Source: an uncultured Prevotella sp.
Lineage (GTDB): Bacteria > Bacteroidota > Bacteroidia > Bacteroidales > Bacteroidaceae
Direction of reading: 5' to 3'
Length of the DNA stretch: 14,534 nt
NCBI GenBank assembly: GCA_900772835.1
Contig: CAAGSA010000033.1
Coordinates: forward strand, 1 to 14,534
Part shown: positions 1 to 6,596 of the stretch, piece by piece
Position numbering within the stretch: the first letter of the stretch is position 1
Layout of the letters: each line of letters begins with the position of its first letter
Translations under genes and position numbers: made by a program
The notes under the pieces: generated by a model
What the model was told of the DNA's origin: nothing
The model's input: only the letters and a program-made list of their open reading frames with translations
Databases searched by the model: none

Positions 1-646
1 CATCGTGGCTGAAGGCAGCGAGGAGCCTTTCGTGGAGAGCCTGACCCACGACAGCATCATCGTGCAGATACCCCTGCTGCACGGCAACGTGAACAACAGA
101 CTGGAGAAGGTGCTCAGCGTGTTCGACCAGACGCAGGTGGAGGGCGACACGCAGCAGGTGCTCAGGATTGACGAGGACAGGTATGCCGATGACAGCGACA
201 TGATGTACGTGCTGCACAAGCTCACGGCTGCAGCGGCAAACTCCGAGATGCGGCAGGACATGAACGTGGAGGACGAATACTACCAGGCTATCGAGGACCG
301 CGACACAGCCATCATGCAGCGCGACAAGATACTAAAGGAGCAGGAACAGCAACTGTCGAAGCAGAGTGAGCAGCTGTCGCAGAAGGAGCAGCAGCTGTCG
401 CAGAAGGAGCAGCAGCTGTCGCAGAAGGATGAGCAGCTGTCACAGAAGGAGCAGCAGCTGTCACAAAAGGAGCAGCAGCTGTCACAGAAGGATGAGCAGC
501 TGTCGCAGAAGGATGAGCAGCTGTCACAGCAAAGCGAACAGCTACGCAATATGGCAAAGGCATTGTTTGCCAAAGGAATGACAGAGGAACAGATTTCGGC
601 AATGACCGGCATCAGTCATGAAAACGTAGTGGAACTTCTGAAATAG
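1..646 (+). CDS. Rpn-family PD-(D/E)XK nuclease / transposase-like protein, C-terminal part (5' end outside window)
   Basis: The reading frame is open to the left edge, so the first in-frame GTG at position 5 is probably internal and the N-terminal nuclease core lies outside the window. The visible part reads like the C-terminal half of Rpn (recombination-promoting nuclease, PDDEXK_2) proteins common in Bacteroidales. It has a stretch around NRLEKVLSVFDQ, then a helical segment of the 'M..VEDEYYQAIEDRD' type. After that come nine heptads beginning with leucine, and a closing helix-turn-helix-like tail (KGMTEEQISAMTGIS) that typically ends these proteins. The family is known for DNA cleavage and RecA-independent recombination. 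The catalytic residues are not visible here, so activity cannot be judged. Family assignment rests on the tail and the middle region and is fairly secure; an exact role is not. Confidence 0.75.
   Translation, partial: IVAEGSEEPFVESLTHDSIIVQIPLLHGNVNNRLEKVLSVFDQTQVEGDTQQVLRIDEDRYADDSDMMYVLHKLTAAAANSEMRQDMNVEDEYYQAIEDRDTAIMQRDKILKEQEQQLSKQSEQLSQKEQQLSQKEQQLSQKDEQLSQKEQQLSQKEQQLSQKDEQLSQKDEQLSQQSEQLRNMAKALFAKGMTEEQISAMTGISHENVVELLK
353..541 (+). repeat. Nine tandem 21-bp repeats encoding leucine heptads
   Basis: Nine consecutive 21-bp units encode LSKQSEQ, then variants of LSQKEQQ and LSQKDEQ, and finally LSQQSEQ. The inner units are nearly identical at DNA level, differing mainly by tcg/tca and gag/gat changes. 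Because 21 is a multiple of three, units can be gained or lost without a frameshift. The result is a predicted polar coiled coil with one leucine per heptad, joining the nuclease part to the C-terminal helix-turn-helix-like tail. The same periodicity keeps other frames free of stops here, which creates false ORFs on both strands. Confidence 0.95.
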
Positions 647-690
647 AATAAATCGAGAAGTGTAAACAGAACCGTATATTGACTTTTCGT

Positions 691-731
691 TGGTTGTTTA
701 ACTTTACCACTTCCTGGCTGTTTAACTTTAC
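691..731. repeat. 17-bp direct repeat, two copies 24 bp apart
   Basis: Positions 691-707 and 715-731 share tggYtgtttaactttac with a single mismatch (t/c at the fourth base). The 7-bp spacer differs in function only as far as can be seen; there are no further copies nearby. It lies about 45 bp after the nuclease gene. It could be a protein-binding site pair or a remnant of a small tandem array. Confidence 0.6.
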
Positions 732-821
732 GAATTTTTGGTGGTACAAAGTTACGTATTACAGACGTGAATTCAACAAGCAAGTGATATTAGGGAAAAA
801 CGCAAAAAATCTCTTAAAATA

Positions 822-864
822 TAGGGAAATCAAACTGAAATTTTCATTCAGCCTGATTTCCCTA
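822..864. terminator. Imperfect hairpin, possible terminator
   Basis: Arms 822-839 and 847-864 are reverse complements over 18 bp except for a 2 x 2 mismatch (AA opposite CC), with a 7-nt loop. On the plus strand a T-rich stretch (gtttctttt) follows directly. This fits a weak rho-independent terminator, but the stem is AT-rich and starts about 175 bp after the nuclease stop codon. It could equally be a structural repeat end. Confidence 0.4.
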
Positions 865-941
865 GTTTCTTTTAAAATTCAACAATCATAGAGGGATACT
901 TTTTCAGCAGCATCAATTTTGACTCCCTCAAGAGAAAACAA

Positions 942-1205
942 GTGGGGACAAGGCTATCTATGACGTATACATTCCCTACAGAGACTGGCAAACACAACTA
1001 CGAGATTGACTTCCTCCTCTCTCGTGGCAACAAGATTTGCCCGATAGAGGTAAAATCGTCTGGTTATAAGCGTCATGCCTCATTAGATGCCTTCTGCCAA
1101 AAATTCTCCAGCAGAGTGCTCCAACGATACTTGATTTATACCAAGGATTTGCAGAAGGATGAGCAGACACTCTTCCTTCCGGTATATCTCACGCAGTTTT
1201 TGTAA
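942..1205 (+). pseudogene. C-terminal remnant of an AAA ATPase with DUF4143
   Basis: The 87-residue frame matches the end of the Bacteroidales 'ATP-binding protein' family that joins an AAA ATPase to a DUF4143 domain. The diagnostic part is YEIDFLLSRGNKICPIEVKS, a PD-(D/E)XK-like E-x-DF...PIEVKS strand pair, followed by DAFCQKFSS and the terminal LPVYLTQFL. Full-length members run to about 380-450 residues with a Walker A near the N terminus; none of that is present upstream. The only starts in frame are GTG at 942 or internal ATG codons, and no ribosome-binding or promoter signal is visible. A neighbouring frame at 944-964 reads GDKAIYD, close to the usual GDKLYY of the family, so a frameshift near 960 is likely. 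I read this as a decayed 3' fragment. Confidence 0.7.
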
Positions 1206-1341
1206 AATCAGAATGCCACTATAGAGGGAAGTGTTTTCATGATTATTCTAAGATTTTATTCATTAATAGCAAAATCGAATATACCTATTATAATATGTAT
1301 ACCGCAAGAGAATAGATTTTTATTAAGTCGGGGCCTTTCGC

Positions 1342-1372
1342 TTTGTCATGTCATAAAAATCCACTAACTTTG
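1342..1372 (+). promoter_or_regulatory. Bacteroidetes-type promoter for the carbonic anhydrase-like gene and priA
   Basis: A -33 TTTG at 1342-1345 and a -7 TAACTTTG (TAnnTTTG) at 1365-1372 are separated by 19 bp, matching the consensus used by the primary Bacteroidetes sigma factor. Transcription would begin near 1379, leaving an A/T-rich leader of about 40 nt before the ATG at 1420. No Shine-Dalgarno sequence is visible, as is usual in this phylum. Confidence 0.75.
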
Positions 1373-1419
1373 TCCTTCCTATTAAGAACACGGAACAATT
1401 GTAAAACGATATATACAAT

Positions 1420-1938
1420 ATGGCACTGATTAAATCAATAAATGGACTGACCCCGAAATGGGGCAAAGAATGCTATTTCAGCGAGAACGCCGCCATCGTG
1501 GGCGAAGTGACAATGGGCGATGAATGCTCGGTATGGTTCAACGCCGTGGTGCGCGGCGACGTGGCTCCGGTGACAATCGGCAACCGCGTGAACGTGCAGG
1601 ACGGCGCATGCATACACGTGACGAACCAGATTGGCCCCACCATCATCGAAGATGACGTGTCGATAGGCCACAACGCTACAGTACACGCCTGCACCATACG
1701 CAAGGGCGCACTGATAGGCATGGGCTCCACCGTACTCGACAATGCCGAGATTGGCGAAGGCGCAGTGGTGGCAGCCGGAGCACTGGTGCTCGGCGGAACG
1801 AAAGTGGGCGAACACGAGATATGGGGCGGAGTGCCGGCAAAGTTCATAAAGAAGACACGCCCCAACCAGGCGGAAAGCTTCGCACAGCACTATGTGGAAT
1901 ACTCCAAGTGGTATCTGGAGGAAGACGGGAAACTGTAA
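1420..1938 (+). CDS. Gamma-carbonic anhydrase family protein (hexapeptide-repeat protein)
   Basis: This 172-residue protein is a left-handed parallel beta-helix of the YrdA/PaaY/Cam-like group. Turns of the hexapeptide pattern run from about residue 20 to 150. The three zinc ligands of gamma-carbonic anhydrases are present: His66, His84 and His89, with the same 5-residue spacing between the last two as His117/His122 of Methanosarcina Cam. Arg45, Asp47, Asn58, Gln60 and Asp61 line up with other conserved Cam positions. The acidic loop that carries the proton-shuttle glutamate in Cam is missing, as in most bacterial relatives, so CO2 hydration activity is uncertain; some relatives are thioesterases or uncharacterised. 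The closing segment after about residue 150 would be the usual C-terminal helix. It is probably co-transcribed with priA, 67 bp downstream. Confidence 0.9.
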   Translation: MALIKSINGLTPKWGKECYFSENAAIVGEVTMGDECSVWFNAVVRGDVAPVTIGNRVNVQDGACIHVTNQIGPTIIEDDVSIGHNATVHACTIRKGALIGMGSTVLDNAEIGEGAVVAAGALVLGGTKVGEHEIWGGVPAKFIKKTRPNQAESFAQHYVEYSKWYLEEDGKL

Positions 1939-2005
1939 CACCCCCACGGAATCAGGAACGCGCAAGCTGCCGATTCACAATTCCGCTCTACTAATCCATA
2001 ACTGA

Positions 2006-4285
2006 ATGAACGAACCTCTCTACATCGACATCATCCTGCCGCTGCCGCTGAACAGCCTGTTCACCTATTCCGTGCCCAATGGCATGGAGCAACAGGCTGA
2101 GAGCGGACGCCGTGTGCTCGTGCCTTTCGGCAAGTCAAAGCTCACGGTGGGACTCATCGTGCGCTGCCATAACCACAAGCCCGACTTCGCCGTGAAGGAC
2201 ATAAGCCGGATTATCGACAGCGAACCGGTGGCGAACCAGCAGCAACTGGAGCTGTGGCAGTGGGTGGCAGACTACTATATGGCACCCATCGGCGATGTGT
2301 TCAACGCTGCCCTGCCTGCCGGACTGAAGACCGTGGACGGGTTCAGACCCAAGACCGACACCTACGTCACGCTGCCCGAAAAGCTGCGCAACGAGCAGTC
2401 GCTCCACGTGGCATTCGGCATACTGAAAAGGGCACTGGCGCAGCAGAAGACCTTCGCCACGTATCTCAGCATGTCGCACTGGGACACGCTGGTGGGCGAC
2501 TGCCCCGACGAGCAGATAGCAGAGGTGTCGAAAGAGGAGCTGATGAACGAGGCACACACCACGGCAGGAGTGATGAAGCAGCTGGTGGAAAGGAAATTCC
2601 TCACCACATACGAGAAGGAAGTGGGGCGGCTGAACTGCGGCGGCGAGCCTCATCCCGAGAACATAAAGAGGCTCTCTGCCGAACAGCAGGAGGCATACAA
2701 CGGCATCATGTTCCAGTTTCTCAGGAAGCAGGTGGTGCTGCTGCGCGGCGTTACCTCAAGCGGCAAGACCGAAATATACATCCACCTCATCCGACAGGCA
2801 CTCGAACGCCACGAGCAGGTGCTGTATCTGCTGCCCGAAATAGCACTCACCGTGCAGATTCGCCAGAGGCTGCAGCGCGTGTTCGGCGACCGCCTGGGCA
2901 TATACCACTCGAAATACTCGGATGCCGAACGCGTGGAGATATGGAAGAAGCAGCTCTCCCCCACCCCCTACGGCGTGATTCTCGGCGCACGCTCGGCAGC
3001 ACTACTCCCCTTCAGCCGCCTCGGACTCGTAATCATCGACGAGGAACACGAGACATCGTTCAAGCAGCAAGACCCTGCGCCGCGCTACCACGCACGCAGC
3101 GTGGCAATAATGCTTGCCCGGCAGTTCGGCGCAAAAACGCTGTTAGGCTCTGCCACGCCATCGGCAGAGAGCTGGCACAACGCCGAAACGGGAAAGTACG
3201 GACTGGCAGAGCTGGACACACGCTACAAGGGTATAGAGCTGCCGCAGATACAGGTGGTGGACGTGAAGGAAATGCAGCGCCGCAAAATGATGTACGGTCC
3301 CGTGTCGCCACTGTTGCTCGACGCCATGCGGCAGGCACTGGAGGCAGGAGAACAGGTGATACTGTTCCAGAACCGGCGCGGCTTCGCACCGATGATTGAA
3401 TGCCGCACGTGCGGATGGGTGCCGAAGTGCGAAAACTGCGACGTGAGTCTGACGCTGCACAAGAATATGAACCAGCTGACATGCCACTACTGCGGTTTCA
3501 CATACGCCGTGCCCAGACAGTGCCCCAACTGCGAATGCGAAGACCTGCGCCCCTACGGCTACGGCACGGAGAAAATCGAGGAGAAGATTATGGAACTCTT
3601 CCCCGGAGTGGCTGTGGCACGCATGGATCTCGACACCACACGCTCGCGCAATGCATACGAACGAATAATAAACGACTTCTCCACAGGGCGCACAAAGATT
3701 CTGATAGGCACACAGATGGTGAGCAAGGGACTGGACTTCGACCACGTGAGCGTGGTGGGCATACTGAATGCCGACTCGATGCTCAACATGCCCGACTTCC
3801 GCGCCTACGAACACGCCTTCACCATGATGTCGCAAGTGGCAGGCAGAGCAGGGCGCAAAGGCAAGCGCGGACGCGTGATCCTGCAGACAAAAGACACGGA
3901 GCAGCCCATAATACGACAGGTGGTGGCAAACGACTGGCGCGGCTTCTATGCACAGATGCTCGCCGAACGCCGCCTGTTCCACTATCCGCCGTTCTACCGG
4001 CTGATATACGTATACCTGAAACACAAGGACGAAGGGCGCGCCGACACGGCAGCACTGGAGATGGGCGGACGCCTGCGACAATGGTTCGGGGCAAGAGTGC
4101 TGGGCCCCGACAAGCCATCGGTGTCGAAAGTGCGCACACTGTTCATACGCAAGATAATGCTCAAGCTCGAACCCGGCATCGACATAAAGCGCGTGCGCCA
4201 ATGCCTGTTCATGGCACAGCAGCAGATGGAAAAGGACAAACGCTACGCCTCGCTGCAGATATACTACGACGTGGACCCGAGCTAA
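2006..4285 (+). CDS. priA: Primosomal protein N' (replication restart helicase PriA)
   Basis: PriA recognises abandoned replication forks, unwinds the lagging strand with 3'-5' polarity and loads the primosome so that DnaB can be reloaded. The 759-residue length is close to E. coli PriA (732). Visible parts, in order: an N-terminal 3' DNA-end-binding domain (YIDIILPLPLNSLFTY), Walker A GVTSSGKT at 248-255, and a DEEH Walker B box at 345-348. A helicase-inserted zinc region follows, with eight cysteines at 466, 469, 475, 478, 493, 496, 506 and 509, then motifs GTQMVSKGLDFD and QVAGRAGR, and the typical ending YYDVDPS. All key residues are present, so it should be functional. Start: the ATG gives the expected MNEPLYIDI N-terminus. 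It is second in a two-gene operon. Confidence 0.97.
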   Translation: MNEPLYIDIILPLPLNSLFTYSVPNGMEQQAESGRRVLVPFGKSKLTVGLIVRCHNHKPDFAVKDISRIIDSEPVANQQQLELWQWVADYYMAPIGDVFNAALPAGLKTVDGFRPKTDTYVTLPEKLRNEQSLHVAFGILKRALAQQKTFATYLSMSHWDTLVGDCPDEQIAEVSKEELMNEAHTTAGVMKQLVERKFLTTYEKEVGRLNCGGEPHPENIKRLSAEQQEAYNGIMFQFLRKQVVLLRGVTSSGKTEIYIHLIRQALERHEQVLYLLPEIALTVQIRQRLQRVFGDRLGIYHSKYSDAERVEIWKKQLSPTPYGVILGARSAALLPFSRLGLVIIDEEHETSFKQQDPAPRYHARSVAIMLARQFGAKTLLGSATPSAESWHNAETGKYGLAELDTRYKGIELPQIQVVDVKEMQRRKMMYGPVSPLLLDAMRQALEAGEQVILFQNRRGFAPMIECRTCGWVPKCENCDVSLTLHKNMNQLTCHYCGFTYAVPRQCPNCECEDLRPYGYGTEKIEEKIMELFPGVAVARMDLDTTRSRNAYERIINDFSTGRTKILIGTQMVSKGLDFDHVSVVGILNADSMLNMPDFRAYEHAFTMMSQVAGRAGRKGKRGRVILQTKDTEQPIIRQVVANDWRGFYAQMLAERRLFHYPPFYRLIYVYLKHKDEGRADTAALEMGGRLRQWFGARVLGPDKPSVSKVRTLFIRKIMLKLEPGIDIKRVRQCLFMAQQQMEKDKRYASLQIYYDVDPS

Positions 4286-4290
4286 GGCTG

Positions 4291-4317
4291 GGGCAACCAG
4301 AGAAAACACGGTTGCCC
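4291..4317 (+). terminator. Hairpin just after priA
   Basis: gggcaacc (4291-4298) and ggttgccc (4310-4317) form a perfect 8-bp GC-rich stem with an 11-nt loop, 5 bp after the priA stop codon. No run of T residues follows, so it is not a classic intrinsic terminator. It may be a 3'-end-stabilising structure or a factor-assisted stop. Confidence 0.4.
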
Positions 4318-4378
4318 TGTACCATATCCGCTATACACAAAAAATAAACACGAATATCAATGCTTTTCCGGAAAAACA

Positions 4379-4410
4379 TTTGGAACGAACCGTTTTTTTA
4401 TCTATTTTTG
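4379..4410 (+). promoter_or_regulatory. Bacteroidetes-type promoter for the secreted knuckle protein
   Basis: TTTG at 4379-4382 and TATTTTTG (TAnnTTTG) at 4403-4410 are separated by 20 bp, the best match to the phylum consensus in this window. The predicted start site near 4417 leaves a roughly 37-nt A-rich leader ending in aataataatt before the ATG at 4454. A T7 run in the spacer may add curvature. Confidence 0.8.
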
Positions 4411-4453
4411 CAAAGTAATACATTACATTAATAGAAACTAAACAATAATAATT

Positions 4454-4957
4454 ATGAAAAAGGCAATACTTAAATTCGCATTGGCAGCAGCAATGCTGCT
4501 CGCTCCAGCAATCTGTCCGGCACAGGGTTTCCTCGGCACACTGCTGCAGGGTGTGGCAAACGGACTGAACCAATACAACCAACAGCAACAGCAGCAGTTG
4601 CGCCAGCAGCAATACCAGCAGCAGCAACAGCAGCAGCGCCAGCAGAGCAGCAACAGCAATTCGGGCTATCTGATAGACCAGACCTACTACAACGAGGTGC
4701 CGCTCCCACAAAGCGGAAACTCCAACAGTTCATCCGGCACCAACTATTCCGGCAGCAGCTACTCGGGCAGCAGCTACAACGGAGGCAGTTCTTCCACCAC
4801 CACGAAGACATGCCACGCCTGCAACGGAGACGGCAAATGCAACGCCTGCCGCAACTATCCCGGCTATGCCGGAGCCAACGTAAGGACAAAATGCTCCGGA
4901 TGCCACGGCTCTGGAGTATGCTATATCTGCCATGGCTCCGGAACAAAAACCTACTAA
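4454..4957 (+). CDS. Secreted Q-rich protein with two DnaJ-like cysteine knuckles
   Basis: The 167-residue product starts with a classic Sec signal peptide (MKKAILKF..., hydrophobic to residue 20, likely cleavage after PA23). A glutamine-rich stretch follows (residues 43-64, runs of Q broken by L, R and Y), then a Ser/Gly/Asn/Tyr linker with YSGSS repeats (about 65-117). The C-terminal region has two four-cysteine units. C120-x2-C123-NGDG-K-C129-x2-C132 and C147-x2-C150-HGSG-V-C156-x2-C159-HGSG resemble the CxxCxGxG elements of the DnaJ zinc domain but are arranged as CxxCxGxGxCxxC. Zinc binding, or alternatively disulfides, is inferred; the eight cysteines sit in an exported protein, which is unusual for this motif. 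No family name recognised. It has its own strong promoter; a lipoprotein gene follows after 79 bp. Confidence 0.85.
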   Translation: MKKAILKFALAAAMLLAPAICPAQGFLGTLLQGVANGLNQYNQQQQQQLRQQQYQQQQQQQRQQSSNSNSGYLIDQTYYNEVPLPQSGNSNSSSGTNYSGSSYSGSSYNGGSSSTTTKTCHACNGDGKCNACRNYPGYAGANVRTKCSGCHGSGVCYICHGSGTKTY

Positions 4958-5036
4958 GGTCTGAAGCAAGCTTGTCCGAGCAATGTAAGACAATTCAAGA
5001 AAAAAGATACATTAACCCTAAAAATCAAAAGCAATT

Positions 5037-5603
5037 ATGAAGAAACTTTTAATGTTAGCAATGGCTCTGACAATGTCTTTGCCATTATTGTTCACATCGT
5101 GCAGTGATGATGACGACAACGAAGGAGGAGGCAGCGGCAGTTCCAAGGTGAGCCTCAAGATTGACGGTCAGAAGGCAGACTTCGGCTATATATACTGGAA
5201 CATCGACCCCGAGAACTCACACAACGGCAAGACCTACTATCAGTTGGAGTTCTGGAGTTTCGACTTCTATGGCAAAAAGATACCAAGCAAGATGTCGATG
5301 TTCTATATAGGCTTCTATGCCGACGGCAGCGAGAGTGTTCTGCCTACCGGAACATTCAGCGACTACGACCTGTCTGGCGCTTTGAATGCTTCACAGAGCG
5401 ATCCAGAGGGAACATATTTTGAGGAAGACGGGAGCAAGAGCGGAAAGCTCGTAATCAGTAAGGATGGCGACAATTACAGCATAACCATCGATCCTCTCTA
5501 TATATTGTCTGGCGATGATGAAACCCATTTAACCACAACGCCGACATCTCTGAAATATACAGGCAAGTTGCCAAAAGCTCCAAGTCAGAGTTGGGATGAC
5601 TAA
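5037..5603 (+). CDS. Probable surface lipoprotein of unknown function
   Basis: The 188-residue product carries a type II signal peptide: MKK, a hydrophobic core, then LFTSC with the lipid-attached cysteine at residue 22. Directly after it comes SDDDDNEGGG. An acidic stretch right after the lipid cysteine matches the lipoprotein export signal described in Bacteroidetes that sends lipoproteins to the cell surface. The mature part is rich in aromatic residues and short beta-prone segments (for example KMSMFYIGFYADG), suggesting a beta-sandwich, but I recognise no family. No TAnnTTTG box is visible in the 79-bp gap upstream, so it is probably transcribed from the promoter of the secreted knuckle protein. 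A strong hairpin terminator follows 32 bp after the stop codon. Confidence 0.85.
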   Translation: MKKLLMLAMALTMSLPLLFTSCSDDDDNEGGGSGSSKVSLKIDGQKADFGYIYWNIDPENSHNGKTYYQLEFWSFDFYGKKIPSKMSMFYIGFYADGSESVLPTGTFSDYDLSGALNASQSDPEGTYFEEDGSKSGKLVISKDGDNYSITIDPLYILSGDDETHLTTTPTSLKYTGKLPKAPSQSWDD

Positions 5604-5635
5604 CACCACTCTGCTACAACAAAAGGAATAAACAA

Positions 5636-5693
5636 AGCAATATAATAATCCCCGGCACCATCTCATCACGAGACTGCCGGGGATTCTTCTTTT
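5636..5693 (+). terminator. Bidirectional terminator hairpin, copy 1 of a 58-bp direct repeat
   Basis: Arms aatccccggca (5647-5657) and tgccggggatt (5675-5685) form a perfect 11-bp stem; the 17-nt loop contains a further 4-bp stem (tctc/gaga). On the plus strand the T/C-rich tract cttctttt follows, ending lipoprotein transcription. On the minus strand it lies 8 bp after the zeta-toxin stop codon and is followed by an AT-rich tail, so it may serve both converging genes. The whole 58 bp recurs identically at 6687-6744. Confidence 0.85.
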
Positions 5694-5701
5694 CTATTGC
5701 A

Positions 5702-6298
5702 TTACAAGACCAACTGCTTTGCCCATTCCGGAACGTCGTCAATATACTGTTTGAACACCTTTCCATCAACCGTTCTATAAAGCAAACGCGGCAAATGGTC
5801 CTCTATCGAATTATCATAGATGTATGCACGGTCAACAAAACTGATTGCCTCACTGGCATTAACCAAAGACTTATAATACCTTGAGATGATTTTTGATATC
5901 GGAACCTCATGTCCACCTTCAAGGAACCTCTTGGTTATTCTTGCCACATTTATTTCAGGAGTATCAGTACATACAAAGAAAAAACGAATGAAGAAACCCA
6001 TCCGATGAGCTTTCTTCAAGAATTCAAGCTTTTCATCCGATGAAAAAACAGTTTCAAATACAAAGTCTTGCTTACTTTCAAGACATTTGTAACGCAATTC
6101 TGTAGAATAACGTGCAGCCTTTAAAACTGCTTCGGATGAATTCCAATCCCCAAACTGCTCTTGAGCTATATTGTCAGGATTAATATACAAACAACTTTCC
6201 GTCCATTCATTCGACAGCAGCTGTATGGTCGTAGAGGTTTTACCGGAACCATTCGGACCGGCAACAACACACAATACGGGCTTTGTCAACTTACTCAT
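5702..6298 (-). CDS. Zeta-toxin family kinase
   Basis: The 198-residue protein belongs to the zeta toxin/AAA_33 P-loop kinases, whose studied members phosphorylate UDP-activated amino sugars and so block wall synthesis. Walker A is GPNGSGKT (14-21). INPD places the likely catalytic aspartate at 42, and FETVFSS has Glu82 at the substrate-contacting position of zeta toxins. The lid region R120-x3-R124 with FLEGGHEVP and R140 supplies the family's conserved arginines, so the toxin looks intact. Length is near that of short chromosomal zeta proteins and shorter than streptococcal PezT (about 250). Its ATG overlaps the stop codon of the 66-aa gene upstream by 4 nt (ATGA), implying translational coupling. 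The substrate here is unknown; some members may have other nucleotide-sugar or non-toxic roles. Confidence 0.88.
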   Translation of the reverse strand: MSKLTKPVLCVVAGPNGSGKTSTTIQLLSNEWTESCLYINPDNIAQEQFGDWNSSEAVLKAARYSTELRYKCLESKQDFVFETVFSSDEKLEFLKKAHRMGFFIRFFFVCTDTPEINVARITKRFLEGGHEVPISKIISRYYKSLVNASEAISFVDRAYIYDNSIEDHLPRLLYRTVDGKVFKQYIDDVPEWAKQLVL

Positions 6299-6495
6299 AA
6301 TCCCATTCCATGCGCCGCTTTACGCCGAGCGATCTCAGCTTTGGCGGCATTAAATCTTTTATCAAGTTCTGCCTTTGCTCTGAGCGTTGACTGGCACGCC
6401 GATTTCTGAACCGCCAGCATTATAGCTTCCAGCATCTCATCCGTCGGTTCCTCTGCTGAATTCAATCTGTATGACTTAAGCTCTTCTTTTGACAT
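6295..6495 (-). CDS. Small protein upstream of the zeta toxin, putative antitoxin
   Basis: This 66-residue, charged and probably all-helical protein (MSKEELKSYRLN...) directly precedes the toxin with a 4-nt overlap, the usual antitoxin position. The residues from about 38 onward form a basic/alanine-rich amphipathic helix ending in RRKAAHGMGL. It does not resemble the epsilon antitoxin or the helix-turn-helix PezA that normally accompany zeta/PezT toxins, and no DNA-binding motif is evident. I do not recognise the family. The antitoxin role is inferred from position, size and coupling alone. Leader features upstream (a -7 box and a palindrome) suggest a short regulated transcript. Confidence 0.7.
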   Translation of the reverse strand: MSKEELKSYRLNSAEEPTDEMLEAIMLAVQKSACQSTLRAKAELDKRFNAAKAEIARRKAAHGMGL

Positions 6496-6534
6496 CGCAA
6501 CAAATCTTTTTAAGTGACAATTAATTATATCAAT

Positions 6535-6563
6535 GCAAACCGAATGCAGGGAATCAGGTTTGC
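6535..6563 (-). promoter_or_regulatory. Palindrome in the toxin-antitoxin leader, possible operator
   Basis: gcaaacc (6535-6541) and ggtttgc (6557-6563) are a perfect 7-bp inverted repeat with a 15-nt spacer. It lies between the predicted transcription start near 6590 and the 66-aa gene start at 6495. This is the right place for an autoregulatory operator or an RNA stem; neither role is shown. Confidence 0.35.
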
Positions 6564-6596
6564 TTGGATATTATGCCGAGTGCAGCTTATCTGTTG

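Larger units (their letters stand above)
647..941. other. AT-rich gap without a convincing gene
   Basis: About 295 bp separate the nuclease gene from the DUF4143 remnant. Base composition drops sharply to AT-rich. The one plus-strand open frame here (679-891, TTG start) has a low-complexity F/K/N-rich translation that resembles no protein family I know. The stretch holds a 17-bp direct repeat and an imperfect hairpin, listed separately. A TAACTTTG-like box on the minus strand (near 748-755) has no convincing partner element. Confidence 0.6.

Noticed and set aside
280..612. Cysteine/serine-rich minus-strand frame and other overlapping frames in the heptad region
   Set aside because: They arise because the 21-bp repeat has no stops in several frames; the translations are pure repeats with no family resemblance, while the plus-strand frame ends in a recognisable Rpn-type tail.
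1..646. Complete mobile element with inverted ends
   Set aside because: The left end is outside the window, and no matching terminal inverted repeats are seen around the visible part.
691..731. CRISPR-like repeat pair
   Set aside because: Only two copies with a 7-bp spacer; too short for any known array.
679..891. 70-codon plus-strand frame with TTG start
   Set aside because: Low-complexity F/K/N-rich translation from AT-rich DNA, overlapping repeats and a hairpin, no ribosome-binding signal or known family.
2254..3399. Long open frame of 381 codons inside priA
   Set aside because: Arginine/alanine-rich shadow of the GC-rich priA gene; priA itself has all helicase and zinc motifs in frame.
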